Shown in pieces: positions 43,151 to 52,449 of a stretch of 64,000 nucleotides of DNA. The notes under the pieces were generated by a model. That model was not told the origin of the DNA. It saw only the letters and a list, made by a program, of their open reading frames with translations, and did no database searches. The stretch is from CAYGWX01 sp964353855 [NCBI: uncultured bacterium] (GTDB lineage Bacteria > Edwardsbacteria > CAYGWX01). Where the stretch lies: the NCBI GenBank assembly GCA_964353855.1, contig CAYGWX010000006.1, positions 1 to 64,000 of the forward strand, written 5' to 3'. The translations under genes were made by a program, and so were the position numbers. Within the stretch, counting starts at the first letter, position 1; each line of letters starts with the position of its first letter.

Positions 43151-44252
43151 CCTTTTCCTCTCCAGCCAACCTCTCCAAGCTGTCCACGATCGCCCTCGTC
43201 GCCTCCGGCTTTCCGCAAGCCCTGGCGTTCTTCGCCATGTCTTCCAGCCTCCCGGGCTCGTGAACGAGCCCGAGGATCTCCTGGGCCAGGACTTCCCCGG
43301 TGAGGTCTTTGTTCAGAACGACCCGGGCTGCTCCCCGGCTCTCGTACAACCGGGCGTTCTTCTCCTGATGGTTTTCCGCCGCATAGGGGAACGGCACCAG
43401 GAGGCAGGGGATTCCGCAGGCCATTAATTCCGCCGTGGCCGTGGCCCCCGAGCGCCCCACCGCGAAGTCCGTGGCGGCGTACACCTTGTCCATCTCCTCG
43501 AAGAAGGGCTTGACCACGGCTTTCAGGCCGTACTGCATGACCTGCGAAGCTGCCGAGGGATGATCTTTTTCGCCGGTCTGCCAGAGGACCTGAAGGTCGG
43601 CATTCCTCAAACGACATAGGGCTTCCGTCATAGCCGCATTCAGGCTGTGCGCCCCCTGGCTTCCCCCGATGAGCAACAGGGTTTTCCTGTTTTCAACCAG
43701 GCCGAAATGCCTCCTGGATTCCTTTCTCTCCCCCTTAAGCACCCATTCCCTTACCGGGTTCCCGCTTTCTTTCAGTTTCTTCCGTTCCTTGGGCGGAAAA
43801 TATCCCTTGGACTCCGGGAAGGACGTATGGATTTCCTTTGCCCATCGAGCCAGGCTCCGGATGGCTTTGCTGGGCAGCGCGTCCAGGGCAAGAAGCACGA
43901 TGGGAATCCCGGACAGCCCTGCGGCCAAGACCAGGGGAGCCGAGATATACCCTCCGGTCCCCACGACCACACGGGGATGAAATTGAGCCAGGATGAAGAG
44001 GCATTGAATCATTCCAACCAATAGCGTCGGAAAAAACATCGCCTTCTGCAGGAGTCCCTTCCCTAACAGCCCGCGCGCCGCCACGGTATAGAGCTTGTAG
44101 CCGGCCTTAGGTACGATCCTCGACTCCAGCCTCGCCTTCGAGCCCAGGAAGGCCACCTCGTGGCCCGGTCCCCTACGCCGGATTTCGTCGGCCAGAGCCA
44201 GCCCAGGAGAGATGTGTCCCCCCGTGCCCCCAGCCGCGATCAAAACGCGCAT
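43143..44252 (-). CDS. murG: Undecaprenyl-PP-MurNAc-pentapeptide GlcNAc transferase
   Basis: The 369-residue GT28 enzyme forms lipid II. It shows the acceptor loop IAAGGTGGHISPGLALADEI, VVVGTGGYISAPLVLAA, IGGSQGAHSLNAAM and VGRSGATATAELMACGIP. ATG 44252 is chosen because conservation begins there. This places the start 80 bp inside the 3' end of ftsW in a different frame. Confidence 0.95.
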   Translation of the reverse strand: MRVLIAAGGTGGHISPGLALADEIRRRGPGHEVAFLGSKARLESRIVPKAGYKLYTVAARGLLGKGLLQKAMFFPTLLVGMIQCLFILAQFHPRVVVGTGGYISAPLVLAAGLSGIPIVLLALDALPSKAIRSLARWAKEIHTSFPESKGYFPPKERKKLKESGNPVREWVLKGERKESRRHFGLVENRKTLLLIGGSQGAHSLNAAMTEALCRLRNADLQVLWQTGEKDHPSAASQVMQYGLKAVVKPFFEEMDKVYAATDFAVGRSGATATAELMACGIPCLLVPFPYAAENHQEKNARLYESRGAARVVLNKDLTGEVLAQEILGLVHEPGRLEDMAKNARACGKPEATRAIVDSLERLAGEEKGV

Positions 44253-45375
44253 AATCCAAACCCCCTTCCGCGAATCTCTGCACATCGTTTGCCCGCCGCG
44301 AGATGGAAAGCAGGACACCCACTCCGAACAGGTTGACCAGGAGTCCCGACCCTCCGAAGCTCACGAACGGCAACGGTAGTCCGGTGGTGGGAAAGATCCC
44401 GCTGACCACGCCTACATTCAAAAGCACATGGATTAAAATTCCGATCGTGATCCCGGCGGCCACCAGGCTTCCGAACCCATCTGGGGCGTACCGTGCGATC
44501 CGGAGACCACGCCATCCGAACCCAACGAACAATCCCAAGGTTACGAGGACGCCCAGAAACCCCAGTTCTTCTCCCAAGATGGAGAAGATAAAATCCGTAT
44601 GGGGGGTGGGCAGGAAAAGGAACTTCTGACGGCTGTGTCCCAGCCCTACGCCCAGCCATCCCCCGGATCCCAGGCTGATGAGAGACTGTTTGACTTGGAC
44701 GCTGGCTGTCCCTCCGTTATCCACGGCAGTCCAGAACGAGAGTATGCGGTATCGGGCGTGGGGCAGGGCTAAGGACGCCAGACCGAAAAACACCAGGGCG
44801 ACGAACCCCACCAGTAAGAGGTGGCTGAGCTTCGCTTCCCCAAGATAAAGGAGGCTGAAACCGATTACGGCCAGAACCGCGGTCGTCCCCAGATTAGGCT
44901 CCAGCGCGACCAGCCCGCAGCTGAGACCCAGGACCACGAGCAGGGGCAATATTCCTTTCTTGATGTCTTTGATTGCTTTCTCTTTTCTCTGGATCGTTTG
45001 GGCAAAGTAAAAGACCAAGATGATTTTCATCAGTTCCGAGGGCTGGAGCGAGGCCGAGACCAGCCACCGTTTGGAACCTTGGACCTCCCGTCCGAAGAGA
45101 AGCACCGCGACCAGCAGGCCGAGCCCCAGAAGCACTCCCGGCTTCGCCAACCGCCCCCAGAGCTGATAGTCCATCACGCTGGCAACTACGAGGAACAACA
45201 GCCCCAGCCCCACCCGTTTGAGGGCCTCCATGAAATAGAATCCGCTTCCCGCTCCGTTTCCCGAAACCATCGCCACATAGGCGCTGGAGCTGTAGACCAT
45301 GACGATCCCGATGCTCACCAGGGCTAGGACGAAGAAGAATAGGACGAAATCAGGATAGACCCTCTCTCGCCCCAC
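44173..45375 (-). CDS. ftsW: Septal peptidoglycan glycosyltransferase FtsW
   Basis: The 400-residue SEDS protein has about ten membrane helices. It shows VYSSSAYVAM, the conserved loop QPSELMKIILVFYFAQTI, LVALEPNLGTTAVL and LPLPFVSFGGSGLLVNL. It polymerises lipid II with FtsI. The final 25 residues (QRFAEGGLDYARFDRGWGHG and on) are encoded within murG in another frame and have no expected function. It overlaps murD by 1 bp. Confidence 0.95.
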   Translation of the reverse strand: MGRERVYPDFVLFFFVLALVSIGIVMVYSSSAYVAMVSGNGAGSGFYFMEALKRVGLGLLFLVVASVMDYQLWGRLAKPGVLLGLGLLVAVLLFGREVQGSKRWLVSASLQPSELMKIILVFYFAQTIQRKEKAIKDIKKGILPLLVVLGLSCGLVALEPNLGTTAVLAVIGFSLLYLGEAKLSHLLLVGFVALVFFGLASLALPHARYRILSFWTAVDNGGTASVQVKQSLISLGSGGWLGVGLGHSRQKFLFLPTPHTDFIFSILGEELGFLGVLVTLGLFVGFGWRGLRIARYAPDGFGSLVAAGITIGILIHVLLNVGVVSGIFPTTGLPLPFVSFGGSGLLVNLFGVGVLLSISRRANDVQRFAEGGLDYARFDRGWGHGGTHLSWAGSGRRNPA

Positions 45376-46751
45376 TAAGCCTCGCTCTCCTCGAGACGCT
45401 TCACGGCGGCCTTGAACTGCTCCCCCCGGTCCATGAAATCCCGAAATTGGCCGAAGCTCGCGCAGCCCGGGGAGAGGAGCACGACCTCTCCTGACAAGGC
45501 TTGGGTGGCGGCCAGCCTGACCGCTTCCTCCATTGTCCCGGCCAGGACAACGGCCTCAAACCCTCCTCGGGCCAAGTCCCTTCTCATCTTCTCGGCGTTC
45601 TCCCCGATCAGGATCACGGCCTTGGTCTTTTTCTGAATGACCTCATAAAACGGGTTCAAGTCTAATCCTTTTTCCTTGCCTCCTGCGATCAGCACCACGG
45701 GTTCCTCAAAAGCTTCCAGAGACCTCGCCCCGGCGACCGGGTTCGTGCACATGGAGTTGTTCACATAAAGCACGCCCTTGATCCCAGCCACTTCCTCCAG
45801 ACGATGCGGGACTCCGGGGAACCTACGGAGAGCCCTCCGGATGGCCTCATCGTTTGCCCCTAATAGCAGGGCCGCCGCGGTGGCCGCTAAGGCGTTTTCC
45901 GCATTGTGCATTCCTCGCAACTTCGTCTCCTGAACGCGGAGAAGCCTCCGTCTTTCCCCTGCCATGTCGGCCATGATCACTTGGCCTTCCAGCCCCACGC
46001 CGGGAGAGGGGATGCCCCGGCAACTGAACCATATTTTCTTGGAACGGATTCCCTGTGTGGCAGACGAAACGTTCTCGTCATCGGCGTTCAGCACCGCCCA
46101 ATCGCTTTCCGTCTGGTTCTCGAACAGTCGGGCTTTGAGCCTGACATAGCTCCCGAAGTCCGGATGCCGGTCAAGGTGGTCGGGTGTGATATTAGTCAGG
46201 ACGCCCACCTGGGGCCGGAAGCGCTCGATACTCTCCAGTTGAAAGGTCGAGACTTCCGCCACGATTAAGTCACCGTTCTTGGCATGTAAAGCGATATCCG
46301 TTAGCGGTTCCCCGGGGGCCATGTTCCCTCCTACCCATACGCTCCGGCCATCCTCCCTCAAGATCTCTCCAATGAGAGCTGTGGTCGTCGTCTTTCCGTT
46401 GGTTCCGGTGACGGCTACTATCTGGTGGTCTTCCAGAAATAAATAGGCGAACTCGATCTCCCCGATCACTGGGATGCTGCGTCTCCTCGCTTCTCGGACG
46501 AGGTTTGAGCTTTCGGGAACGCCTGGGCTTACGATCAGACAGTCTATGTTTTTTACGATATCAATGGGGTTCGCACCCAGGAGCATTTTCATCCCCGCCC
46601 TCTCCAAGCCATCGACCTCGGAGCCCAACTCTTCTTTGGGCTTCAAATCAGTCCCCACTACGAGAACACCCTCCTTCAGCAAGAGCCTGGCGGCGGCCTG
46701 CCCGCTCCGCCCCAAGCCCACGACGGCAATCCTCCTCCCCCGCCACTCCAT
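45375..46751 (-). CDS. murD: UDP-N-acetylmuramoylalanine--D-glutamate ligase
   Basis: The 458-residue Mur ligase adds D-Glu. It shows VVGLGRSGQAAARLL, VSPGVPES, the ATP loop VTGTNGKTTTTALIG, NITPDHLDRHPDFGSYVRLK, and FPGVPHRLEEVA with LLSPGCASFGQFRDFMDRG, the MurD-specific C-terminus. It is 1 bp after mraY. Confidence 0.96.
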   Translation of the reverse strand: MEWRGRRIAVVGLGRSGQAAARLLLKEGVLVVGTDLKPKEELGSEVDGLERAGMKMLLGANPIDIVKNIDCLIVSPGVPESSNLVREARRRSIPVIGEIEFAYLFLEDHQIVAVTGTNGKTTTTALIGEILREDGRSVWVGGNMAPGEPLTDIALHAKNGDLIVAEVSTFQLESIERFRPQVGVLTNITPDHLDRHPDFGSYVRLKARLFENQTESDWAVLNADDENVSSATQGIRSKKIWFSCRGIPSPGVGLEGQVIMADMAGERRRLLRVQETKLRGMHNAENALAATAAALLLGANDEAIRRALRRFPGVPHRLEEVAGIKGVLYVNNSMCTNPVAGARSLEAFEEPVVLIAGGKEKGLDLNPFYEVIQKKTKAVILIGENAEKMRRDLARGGFEAVVLAGTMEEAVRLAATQALSGEVVLLSPGCASFGQFRDFMDRGEQFKAAVKRLEESEA

Positions 46752-46752
46752 C

Positions 46753-47838
46753 CTAACGAATCTTCAGTGTGGAGAGCGCCACCAGTGCGAAGATCATGGC
46801 CAGGATCCAGAATCGCACCACGATTTTGGATTCGCTCCAACCCATCAACTCGAAGTGGTGGTGCAGGGGCGACATCTTGAACACCCGTTTGCCTCGGAGC
46901 TTGAACGAACCCACCTGGATGATGACCGAGAAGGCCTCGATCACGAACACTCCACCCACTATGAGGAGAAGAAGCTCCTGCTTGATGAGCACGGCTACGG
47001 TTCCCAACGCCCCTCCTAAGGCCAGCGCCCCGGTGTCCCCCATGAAAACCTCGGCCGGATGGGCATTGAACCACAGGAAACCCAGCGAGGCTCCAATCAT
47101 CGTGGCGCAAAACACGGTCAGTTCACCGCTTCCCCTCAGGTAGAGCACGTTCAGGTATTCCGCGAGCTTGATGTTTCCAACTACATAGCACATTCCGGCA
47201 TAGGCCGCGGCCGCGAACAGCACCACCCCAATCGCCAGGCCGTCCAGCCCGTCCGTTAGGTTCACCGCGTTGGAGGTTCCCACGATTACGAGCACCACGA
47301 ACGGCACGTAGAGTAGGCCCAGTTCCAAAAGGTAGTTTTTCAAAAACAGGAGGTTCGTCCGGGTCCCGAATGCCGGGTCCATGGGCCAGAGGAGGAGAAC
47401 GGCCCCAACCAGCACGCCCAGAAGGATCTGCCCTCCGAATTTCTCCCCAGCGACCAGCCCAAGGGAGTGGCGTCGCCTCCGTTTGAGAAAGTCGTCCGCA
47501 AACCCCACGGTCCCCAGCCAGAGCGTGGCCCCCAGGGCGATCCAGATGTAGTGGTTGGTCAAATCCGCCCAGAGGAGCGTGGGTATGGCGATACACAGTA
47601 GAATCAAAAGCCCGCCCATCGTGGGCGTTCCTCCTTTCATCTGGTGCGAATCCGGGGCATCCTCCCGTCCTTCGTCCTTCACCCTCCATTGGCGCAGTCT
47701 ACGGATGATCCAGGGGCCGAGCACGAAGGAAAGCACGAGGGCCGTGATCAGGGCATAGGCCGCCCGGAACGTGATGTAACGGAAGACGTTGAACCCGTGA
47801 AAGTATTCCCTCAGAGGGTAAAGGAGATGGTAAAGCAT
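46753..47838 (-). CDS. mraY: Phospho-MurNAc-pentapeptide transferase
   Basis: The 361-residue polytopic enzyme makes lipid I. It shows HQMKGGTPTMGGLLIL, the Asp-rich VGFADDFLKRRRRHSLGL, NAVNLTDGLDGLAIG and the late MSPLHHHFELMGWSESKIV. Ten helices are expected. It lies 3 bp after murF. Confidence 0.96.
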   Translation of the reverse strand: MLYHLLYPLREYFHGFNVFRYITFRAAYALITALVLSFVLGPWIIRRLRQWRVKDEGREDAPDSHQMKGGTPTMGGLLILLCIAIPTLLWADLTNHYIWIALGATLWLGTVGFADDFLKRRRRHSLGLVAGEKFGGQILLGVLVGAVLLLWPMDPAFGTRTNLLFLKNYLLELGLLYVPFVVLVIVGTSNAVNLTDGLDGLAIGVVLFAAAAYAGMCYVVGNIKLAEYLNVLYLRGSGELTVFCATMIGASLGFLWFNAHPAEVFMGDTGALALGGALGTVAVLIKQELLLLIVGGVFVIEAFSVIIQVGSFKLRGKRVFKMSPLHHHFELMGWSESKIVVRFWILAMIFALVALSTLKIR

Positions 47839-47841
47839 CCG

Positions 47842-49215
47842 TTACCTTCCGTTCTCACGCAAGGCGTCCACGATCGCCTCCATGTTCATGGCTCGCGATC
47901 CCTTGACCAGAATGGCGTCTCCCGGCTTCATCATCTCTTTCAGAACCAGTGCAGCCTCCCGGGTCGTGGCACAGGCCTGAGAGCGGGGTAGGCCTGAAAT
48001 TCTGGCCGCCTCCGCAATCCCCTTCGCCCATTCTCCCACCGCGATCAAAATATCAATGCCTCGTGCAGCGGCCTTTCGGCCTACATCGAAGTGGGCATCA
48101 CGGGAGATAGGCCCTAATTCCAGCATGTCCCCCAAGACCGCGATTCTCCGAGAAGCGAAAACTTCGGCAAGAGTGTCTATCGCCGCTGACATCGAGGCCG
48201 GATTGGCATTGTAAGAATCATTCAGGACGAGGGATTCCCCGATCATGATTTTTTCCATCCTCATCTTGGGGCTTGCGAGCGCTTCCAGCGCCTTCCCTGC
48301 TTCATCACCGGGAATGCCCAAGATCCCTCCTACGGCCAAAGCCGCCAAGGCATTGGTAATATTCTGCCTTCCGGGTATGGATAACCTGATCGTGACCTTC
48401 CCGATGTCAAACCCGCTCGCCCCATCCCCCAGGGAAAACACCCGGTCGGGCCTGACGTCGCACTCTTTCCCGAACCCGAAGGTGACGACCTTTGCCCTGA
48501 GCCCCCGGCACCTTTCCAAAATCAACGGCTCGTCCCCGTTCACGACGCCGCTGCCGTTTTCATCCAGAGCCTTAAGGATTTCCGCCTTGGCATCCGCGAC
48601 CCGCTCCACGGTTCCCATCGTTTCCAAGTGCGCCGGCCCCACATTGGTGATGACCCCCACGCTGGGGTGGGCGATCGCGCAGAGGCGGGCGATCTCCCCC
48701 GGAGCACTCATCCCGAACTCCGTAACCCCCACTTCATCCCGGGACGCCAATCGGAAGAGGGTGAGGGGTACTCCGATCTGATTGTTTAGATTCCCCTCGG
48801 TTTTCAGCACCTGATAACGCACTTTTAAAATCGCCGCAATCATCTCCTTGGTTGTGGTCTTACCGTTGGTCCCGGTCACACCGACCACTTTCACTTTGAA
48901 CCTTAGCCGATACGCCTCGGCCAGATCCCCGAGCGCCTTCAGGGTATCTCCCACGCGGATCAGCCTGTTCTCATAACGAATGGCTGAGGGTTTCCATCCC
49001 TTTTCCACCACCGCCGCAGGGGAGCCTATGTTTAGGGCATCCTCCACATAGGCGTGCCCGTCGAAATTTGTTCCTTTCAGGGCCACGAATAGCTCCCCGG
49101 CACGAAGGGTTCGGGAATCCGTGGAAACCCCCTGAATCAGAGCCTCCACCGTGAGTCCGGCCCCTTCCTTTCCCTGAGTCGCCTTCACGACCTCTGCGAG
49201 GGTTACCGACTCCAA
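47842..49215 (-). CDS. murF: UDP-MurNAc-tripeptide--D-Ala-D-Ala ligase
   Basis: The 457-residue Mur ligase adds D-Ala-D-Ala. It shows VSTDSRTLRAGELFVALKG, the ATP loop VTGTNGKTTTKEMIA, NNQIGVPLTLFRL and VLNDSYNANPASMSAAIDTL, diagnostic of MurF. It overlaps murE by 13 bp. No ddl gene is in the window. Confidence 0.96.
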   Translation of the reverse strand: MESVTLAEVVKATQGKEGAGLTVEALIQGVSTDSRTLRAGELFVALKGTNFDGHAYVEDALNIGSPAAVVEKGWKPSAIRYENRLIRVGDTLKALGDLAEAYRLRFKVKVVGVTGTNGKTTTKEMIAAILKVRYQVLKTEGNLNNQIGVPLTLFRLASRDEVGVTEFGMSAPGEIARLCAIAHPSVGVITNVGPAHLETMGTVERVADAKAEILKALDENGSGVVNGDEPLILERCRGLRAKVVTFGFGKECDVRPDRVFSLGDGASGFDIGKVTIRLSIPGRQNITNALAALAVGGILGIPGDEAGKALEALASPKMRMEKIMIGESLVLNDSYNANPASMSAAIDTLAEVFASRRIAVLGDMLELGPISRDAHFDVGRKAAARGIDILIAVGEWAKGIAEAARISGLPRSQACATTREAALVLKEMMKPGDAILVKGSRAMNMEAIVDALRENGR

Positions 49216-50663
49216 CCTCTCTCCTCGAGAGCTCCCCGAGCCACCTCCCGGTCATCGAAGTGAATCTTGGTCGTGCCCAGGATCTGGTAATCCTCGTGCC
49301 CTTTTCCTGCGATCACCACGGCATCTCCTTCCCCGGCCGAGGCGACCCCTTTCCGGATCGCATCCCTCCGATCCATGATGACCTCGTAGGAACTCCCCGG
49401 CATGACTCCGGTCTTGATCTCTCGGACGATGGCTTCCGGCGCCTCCGTCCGCGGGTTATCCGAGGTGATAATCGTGTGGTCCGCCAGCCTCGTCGAAAGG
49501 TCACCCATGAGAGGTCTTTTCTTCCTGTCCCGGTCACCCCCGCACCCGAATACGCAGAGGATTTTCCCCCGAGTGATCTCTCTCACGGCTAAGAGCAACC
49601 GCTCCAGGGCATCCGGCGTGTGCGCGTAATCTACGATGACTGCAAACGGCTGTCCTGCCGCCACCAACTCGAAGCGCCCCGAGACCCCTTCCACGGCCTC
49701 CAGTCCGCTCGTCATCGTTCCGTTCCTGAGCCCCAGGGCCAATCCGGCGCTGAACGCCGCCAAGGCGTTGTAGACGTTGTGTTTCCCAGAAAGCTTGAGG
49801 TTAACCGGCACCTGCCCATCCTCCCAGGTGATCACGAATCGGGTGCCCCGCTGGGCCAGCGTCACGGCTTTGGCACGGACCCTGGCCTCGCTGGATAAAC
49901 CGTAGGTTATCGCCCTCGCCTTTCTCGCTGCCGCAAGTATTCGACCCGAGGCCGGATCGTCCGCGTTCACGACCGCGATATCCTTCTCGGTCAGCATCTC
50001 GAACAGCCTGAGCTTGGACTGAAGGTAATCTTCCATCGTGGGATGAAAGTCCAGATGATCCTGGGTCAGGTTGGTGAAAACCCCGACCTTAAACTCGCAT
50101 CCCGCCACGCGGTCCAAGGCCAGGGCGTGCGAAGAAACCTCCATAATCGCTGTGGTCACGGCCTCCCCGACCATCTCTGCTAGGAGCTTTTGCAGGTCTA
50201 AGGATTCCGGCGTCGTGTTCGGGGCCGCAAATGCTCTCTCTCCGATGAGGTAACGGATCGTCCCGATGATCCCCGTTTTCTCTCCGGCTGCCTGAAGGAT
50301 TGAGCGGATGAGATAGGTGGTGGTCGTCTTTCCGTTGGTTCCTGTGACGCCCACTAACTTCATCTGACCCGAGGGATGTCCGTAGTACCGATCGGCCAAC
50401 AGGGCTAAGGCCCGGCGGGCGTTCGGGCATGCGATCCTCTCTCCCTCCGCCGGACCGGGCTTGTCGTCCACGACCCCCACGGCCCCTTTGGCCAGCGCGT
50501 CATGAGTGAATCGGGAACCGTCGGACTTGAATCCTGCGATGGCCACGAAAAGGTCTCCGGGAACGACTTTTCTTGAATCATAGGCTAGACCCGTGACCTT
50601 CGTCGCGGCCAAGCCCGTGGGGCAATCAAAGCCTAATCCGCGAAGGAGCTCATCCACTCTCAT
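49203..50663 (-). CDS. murE: UDP-MurNAc-L-Ala-D-Glu--diamino-acid ligase
   Basis: The 486-residue ligase shows GLAYDSRKVVPGDLFVAI, GVTGTNGKTTTTYLIRSI, FTNLTQDHLDFHPTMEDYLQ and VDYAHTPDALERLL. The substrate loop reads SDNPRTEAPEAI, where DNPR is typical of meso-diaminopimelate-adding MurE. So the wall probably contains meso-DAP. ATG 50663 overlaps the ftsI stop by 4 bp; a longer frame exists but only shadows ftsI. Confidence 0.95.
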   Translation of the reverse strand: MRVDELLRGLGFDCPTGLAATKVTGLAYDSRKVVPGDLFVAIAGFKSDGSRFTHDALAKGAVGVVDDKPGPAEGERIACPNARRALALLADRYYGHPSGQMKLVGVTGTNGKTTTTYLIRSILQAAGEKTGIIGTIRYLIGERAFAAPNTTPESLDLQKLLAEMVGEAVTTAIMEVSSHALALDRVAGCEFKVGVFTNLTQDHLDFHPTMEDYLQSKLRLFEMLTEKDIAVVNADDPASGRILAAARKARAITYGLSSEARVRAKAVTLAQRGTRFVITWEDGQVPVNLKLSGKHNVYNALAAFSAGLALGLRNGTMTSGLEAVEGVSGRFELVAAGQPFAVIVDYAHTPDALERLLLAVREITRGKILCVFGCGGDRDRKKRPLMGDLSTRLADHTIITSDNPRTEAPEAIVREIKTGVMPGSSYEVIMDRRDAIRKGVASAGEGDAVVIAGKGHEDYQILGTTKIHFDDREVARGALEERGWSR

Positions 50664-52174
50664 CGCGCGGCCAGCGCCCCTCCCGGAGCCGCAGGTGGAG
50701 CTTCTTGGCCCGCGGTCGGCAGGGCCAGTATCTTCCGGGCGATCTCGCGGAACAGCGGCGCTGCCACATCTCCCCCGAAGTAACTCGCCCCTCTGGGCTC
50801 GTCTACAACGACCGCGATCACCCACTTCGGGGCCTCAGCTGGAAGGAACCCGATGAACGAGGCCACATGCTTTCCCTCGGCGTACTTCCCGTTTTCGCTT
50901 TTCTGCGCTGTCCCGGTCTTCCCGGCCACCGTGATTCCCTCCACTTTGGCCTTGGTCCCCGTGCCCTTCATGACGACGTCTGCCAGGTAACTCCGGATGG
51001 AATCCGCAGAGGCCGTGCCCACTACCCGTCGCACGACGAAGGCGCTGTCCGGGGCCGATGTGCTGTCCCGGGGAAGGATCGCCTTGACAATCCTCGGCTT
51101 GACCAGAACTCCCCCATTAGCCACGGCCCCGTACGCGCAGGTCATCTGCAGGGCCGTCACCGCGACCCCCTGGCCGAAGGAAACGTTCGCCAGCCGGGCC
51201 TCGGACCAGGCCTGCGGTCGGTCCAGCTTTCCTTTAACCTCCCCGGGTAGCTCCACGCCCGTCGGGCATCCGAACCCGAAGGCTCGGGCGTGCTCGTAGA
51301 GCTTCACCCGCCCGACCTTCCTTCCCACCTTGAGCATGCAGATGTTGCTGGAATGGGTGATCGCCTCCCTCAGAGTCAGCGTACCGAAGCGGTGTCCCTC
51401 GGCCTCGCCGATGGTGTGGTTCCCGATATGTATGACCCCGTTCTCCCCATCGAAGGTCTCCCCGGGTTTCACCAGGCCTTCCTCCAGGGCTGCCCCGGCC
51501 GTGAACACCTTGAATGTTGACCCCGGCTCAAAGATATAGGACACCGCCCGGTTCCTGAACGCCTCGCTGTCCTCCGGCGCAACCTGGTTAGGGTCGAAGT
51601 CCGGGATGTTGGCCAGGGCCAGGATCTCGCCGGTGTGCGGATCCAGCACGATGGCGCTCCCTCCCGCGGCCTTGAACTGTTCCACGGTATGCCTTAAGCC
51701 CTCTTGGGCGATCTCCTGGTACCGGGCATCCAGGGTCAGGACCACAGTCTTCCCCGGCTCCGCCTCCCGCTCCATGTATTCCACGGAGCGGAACGTCCGG
51801 CCCGTCGCGTCCTTTTGCAGCGTCGTCCATCCCGCGCTCCCCCGAAGCGCCTCGTCGAGAACGTACTCCACCCCCTCCAGGCCGTGCAAGTCCTGGCCCA
51901 CGAACCCGATTACCTGTCCGGCCAGGACTCCCTGGGGATAAAGGCGTTTTCCATTCACGCTCTTGGCCAGGGACACATGGTTCCGGTCCAGGATCTCACC
52001 CCGCGAGGCCAGGAGCCCTCTCCGCTTTACCTGTTGCTCCACGGCCATCGCCTGGTACCTCGCATGCTGCAGGATCTGGAGATGAAAAAGGCGGGCCGCG
52101 ATCACGAGCATCCCCGCGATCCCCAGGCCCGCCAGGAGCATCAGGCGCTGGCGGAAACGGATCAGGGACATCAC
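50660..52174 (-). CDS. ftsI: Septal transpeptidase FtsI (class B PBP)
   Basis: The 504-residue protein has one N-terminal membrane helix, a pedestal domain and a transpeptidase domain with S-T-F-K (Ser219), S-S-N (about 275) and K-T-G (about 417). It cross-links septal peptidoglycan with FtsW. It overlaps ftsL and murE by 4 bp each (ATGA). It lacks PASTA domains. It is shorter than many FtsI, but all motifs are present. Confidence 0.95.
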   Translation of the reverse strand: MMSLIRFRQRLMLLAGLGIAGMLVIAARLFHLQILQHARYQAMAVEQQVKRRGLLASRGEILDRNHVSLAKSVNGKRLYPQGVLAGQVIGFVGQDLHGLEGVEYVLDEALRGSAGWTTLQKDATGRTFRSVEYMEREAEPGKTVVLTLDARYQEIAQEGLRHTVEQFKAAGGSAIVLDPHTGEILALANIPDFDPNQVAPEDSEAFRNRAVSYIFEPGSTFKVFTAGAALEEGLVKPGETFDGENGVIHIGNHTIGEAEGHRFGTLTLREAITHSSNICMLKVGRKVGRVKLYEHARAFGFGCPTGVELPGEVKGKLDRPQAWSEARLANVSFGQGVAVTALQMTCAYGAVANGGVLVKPRIVKAILPRDSTSAPDSAFVVRRVVGTASADSIRSYLADVVMKGTGTKAKVEGITVAGKTGTAQKSENGKYAEGKHVASFIGFLPAEAPKWVIAVVVDEPRGASYFGGDVAAPLFREIARKILALPTAGQEAPPAAPGGALAAR

Positions 52175-52449
52175 CGGAGCGCCTCCACGACCTCACCGGG
52201 TTTGGGATAGCGCATGTGCAGGGCCTCCGTCGCGAAGCGCTCCACGGCCTCTCGGGAAAGCTGCTGGGCGAGCTCGATTCTCAGCCGCTCGTTCTCATCC
52301 TTCACCCTCTCCCGCTCTTCTTTCTGACGTTCAATCGTGTTCACCAATTCAAACACCCTGATCCGCTCGAACACGTAGAACGCCCCGACCCCCACCAGCG
52401 CGAAGAACAAGACCACATATCGCAGGACTCCTCGTCTTTTTTTCCTCAT
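52171..52449 (-). CDS. ftsL: FtsL-like divisome protein
   Basis: The 92-residue bitopic protein has a basic N-terminus (MRKKRRGVLRY), one helix (about 11-26), a leucine-zipper-type coiled coil (about 34-66, NTIERQKEERERVKDENERL) and the C-terminal ATEALHMRYPKPGEVV seen in FtsL. Position between rsmH and ftsI, with 4-bp overlaps on both sides, supports the name. Confidence 0.88.
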   Translation of the reverse strand: MRKKRRGVLRYVVLFFALVGVGAFYVFERIRVFELVNTIERQKEERERVKDENERLRIELAQQLSREAVERFATEALHMRYPKPGEVVEALR

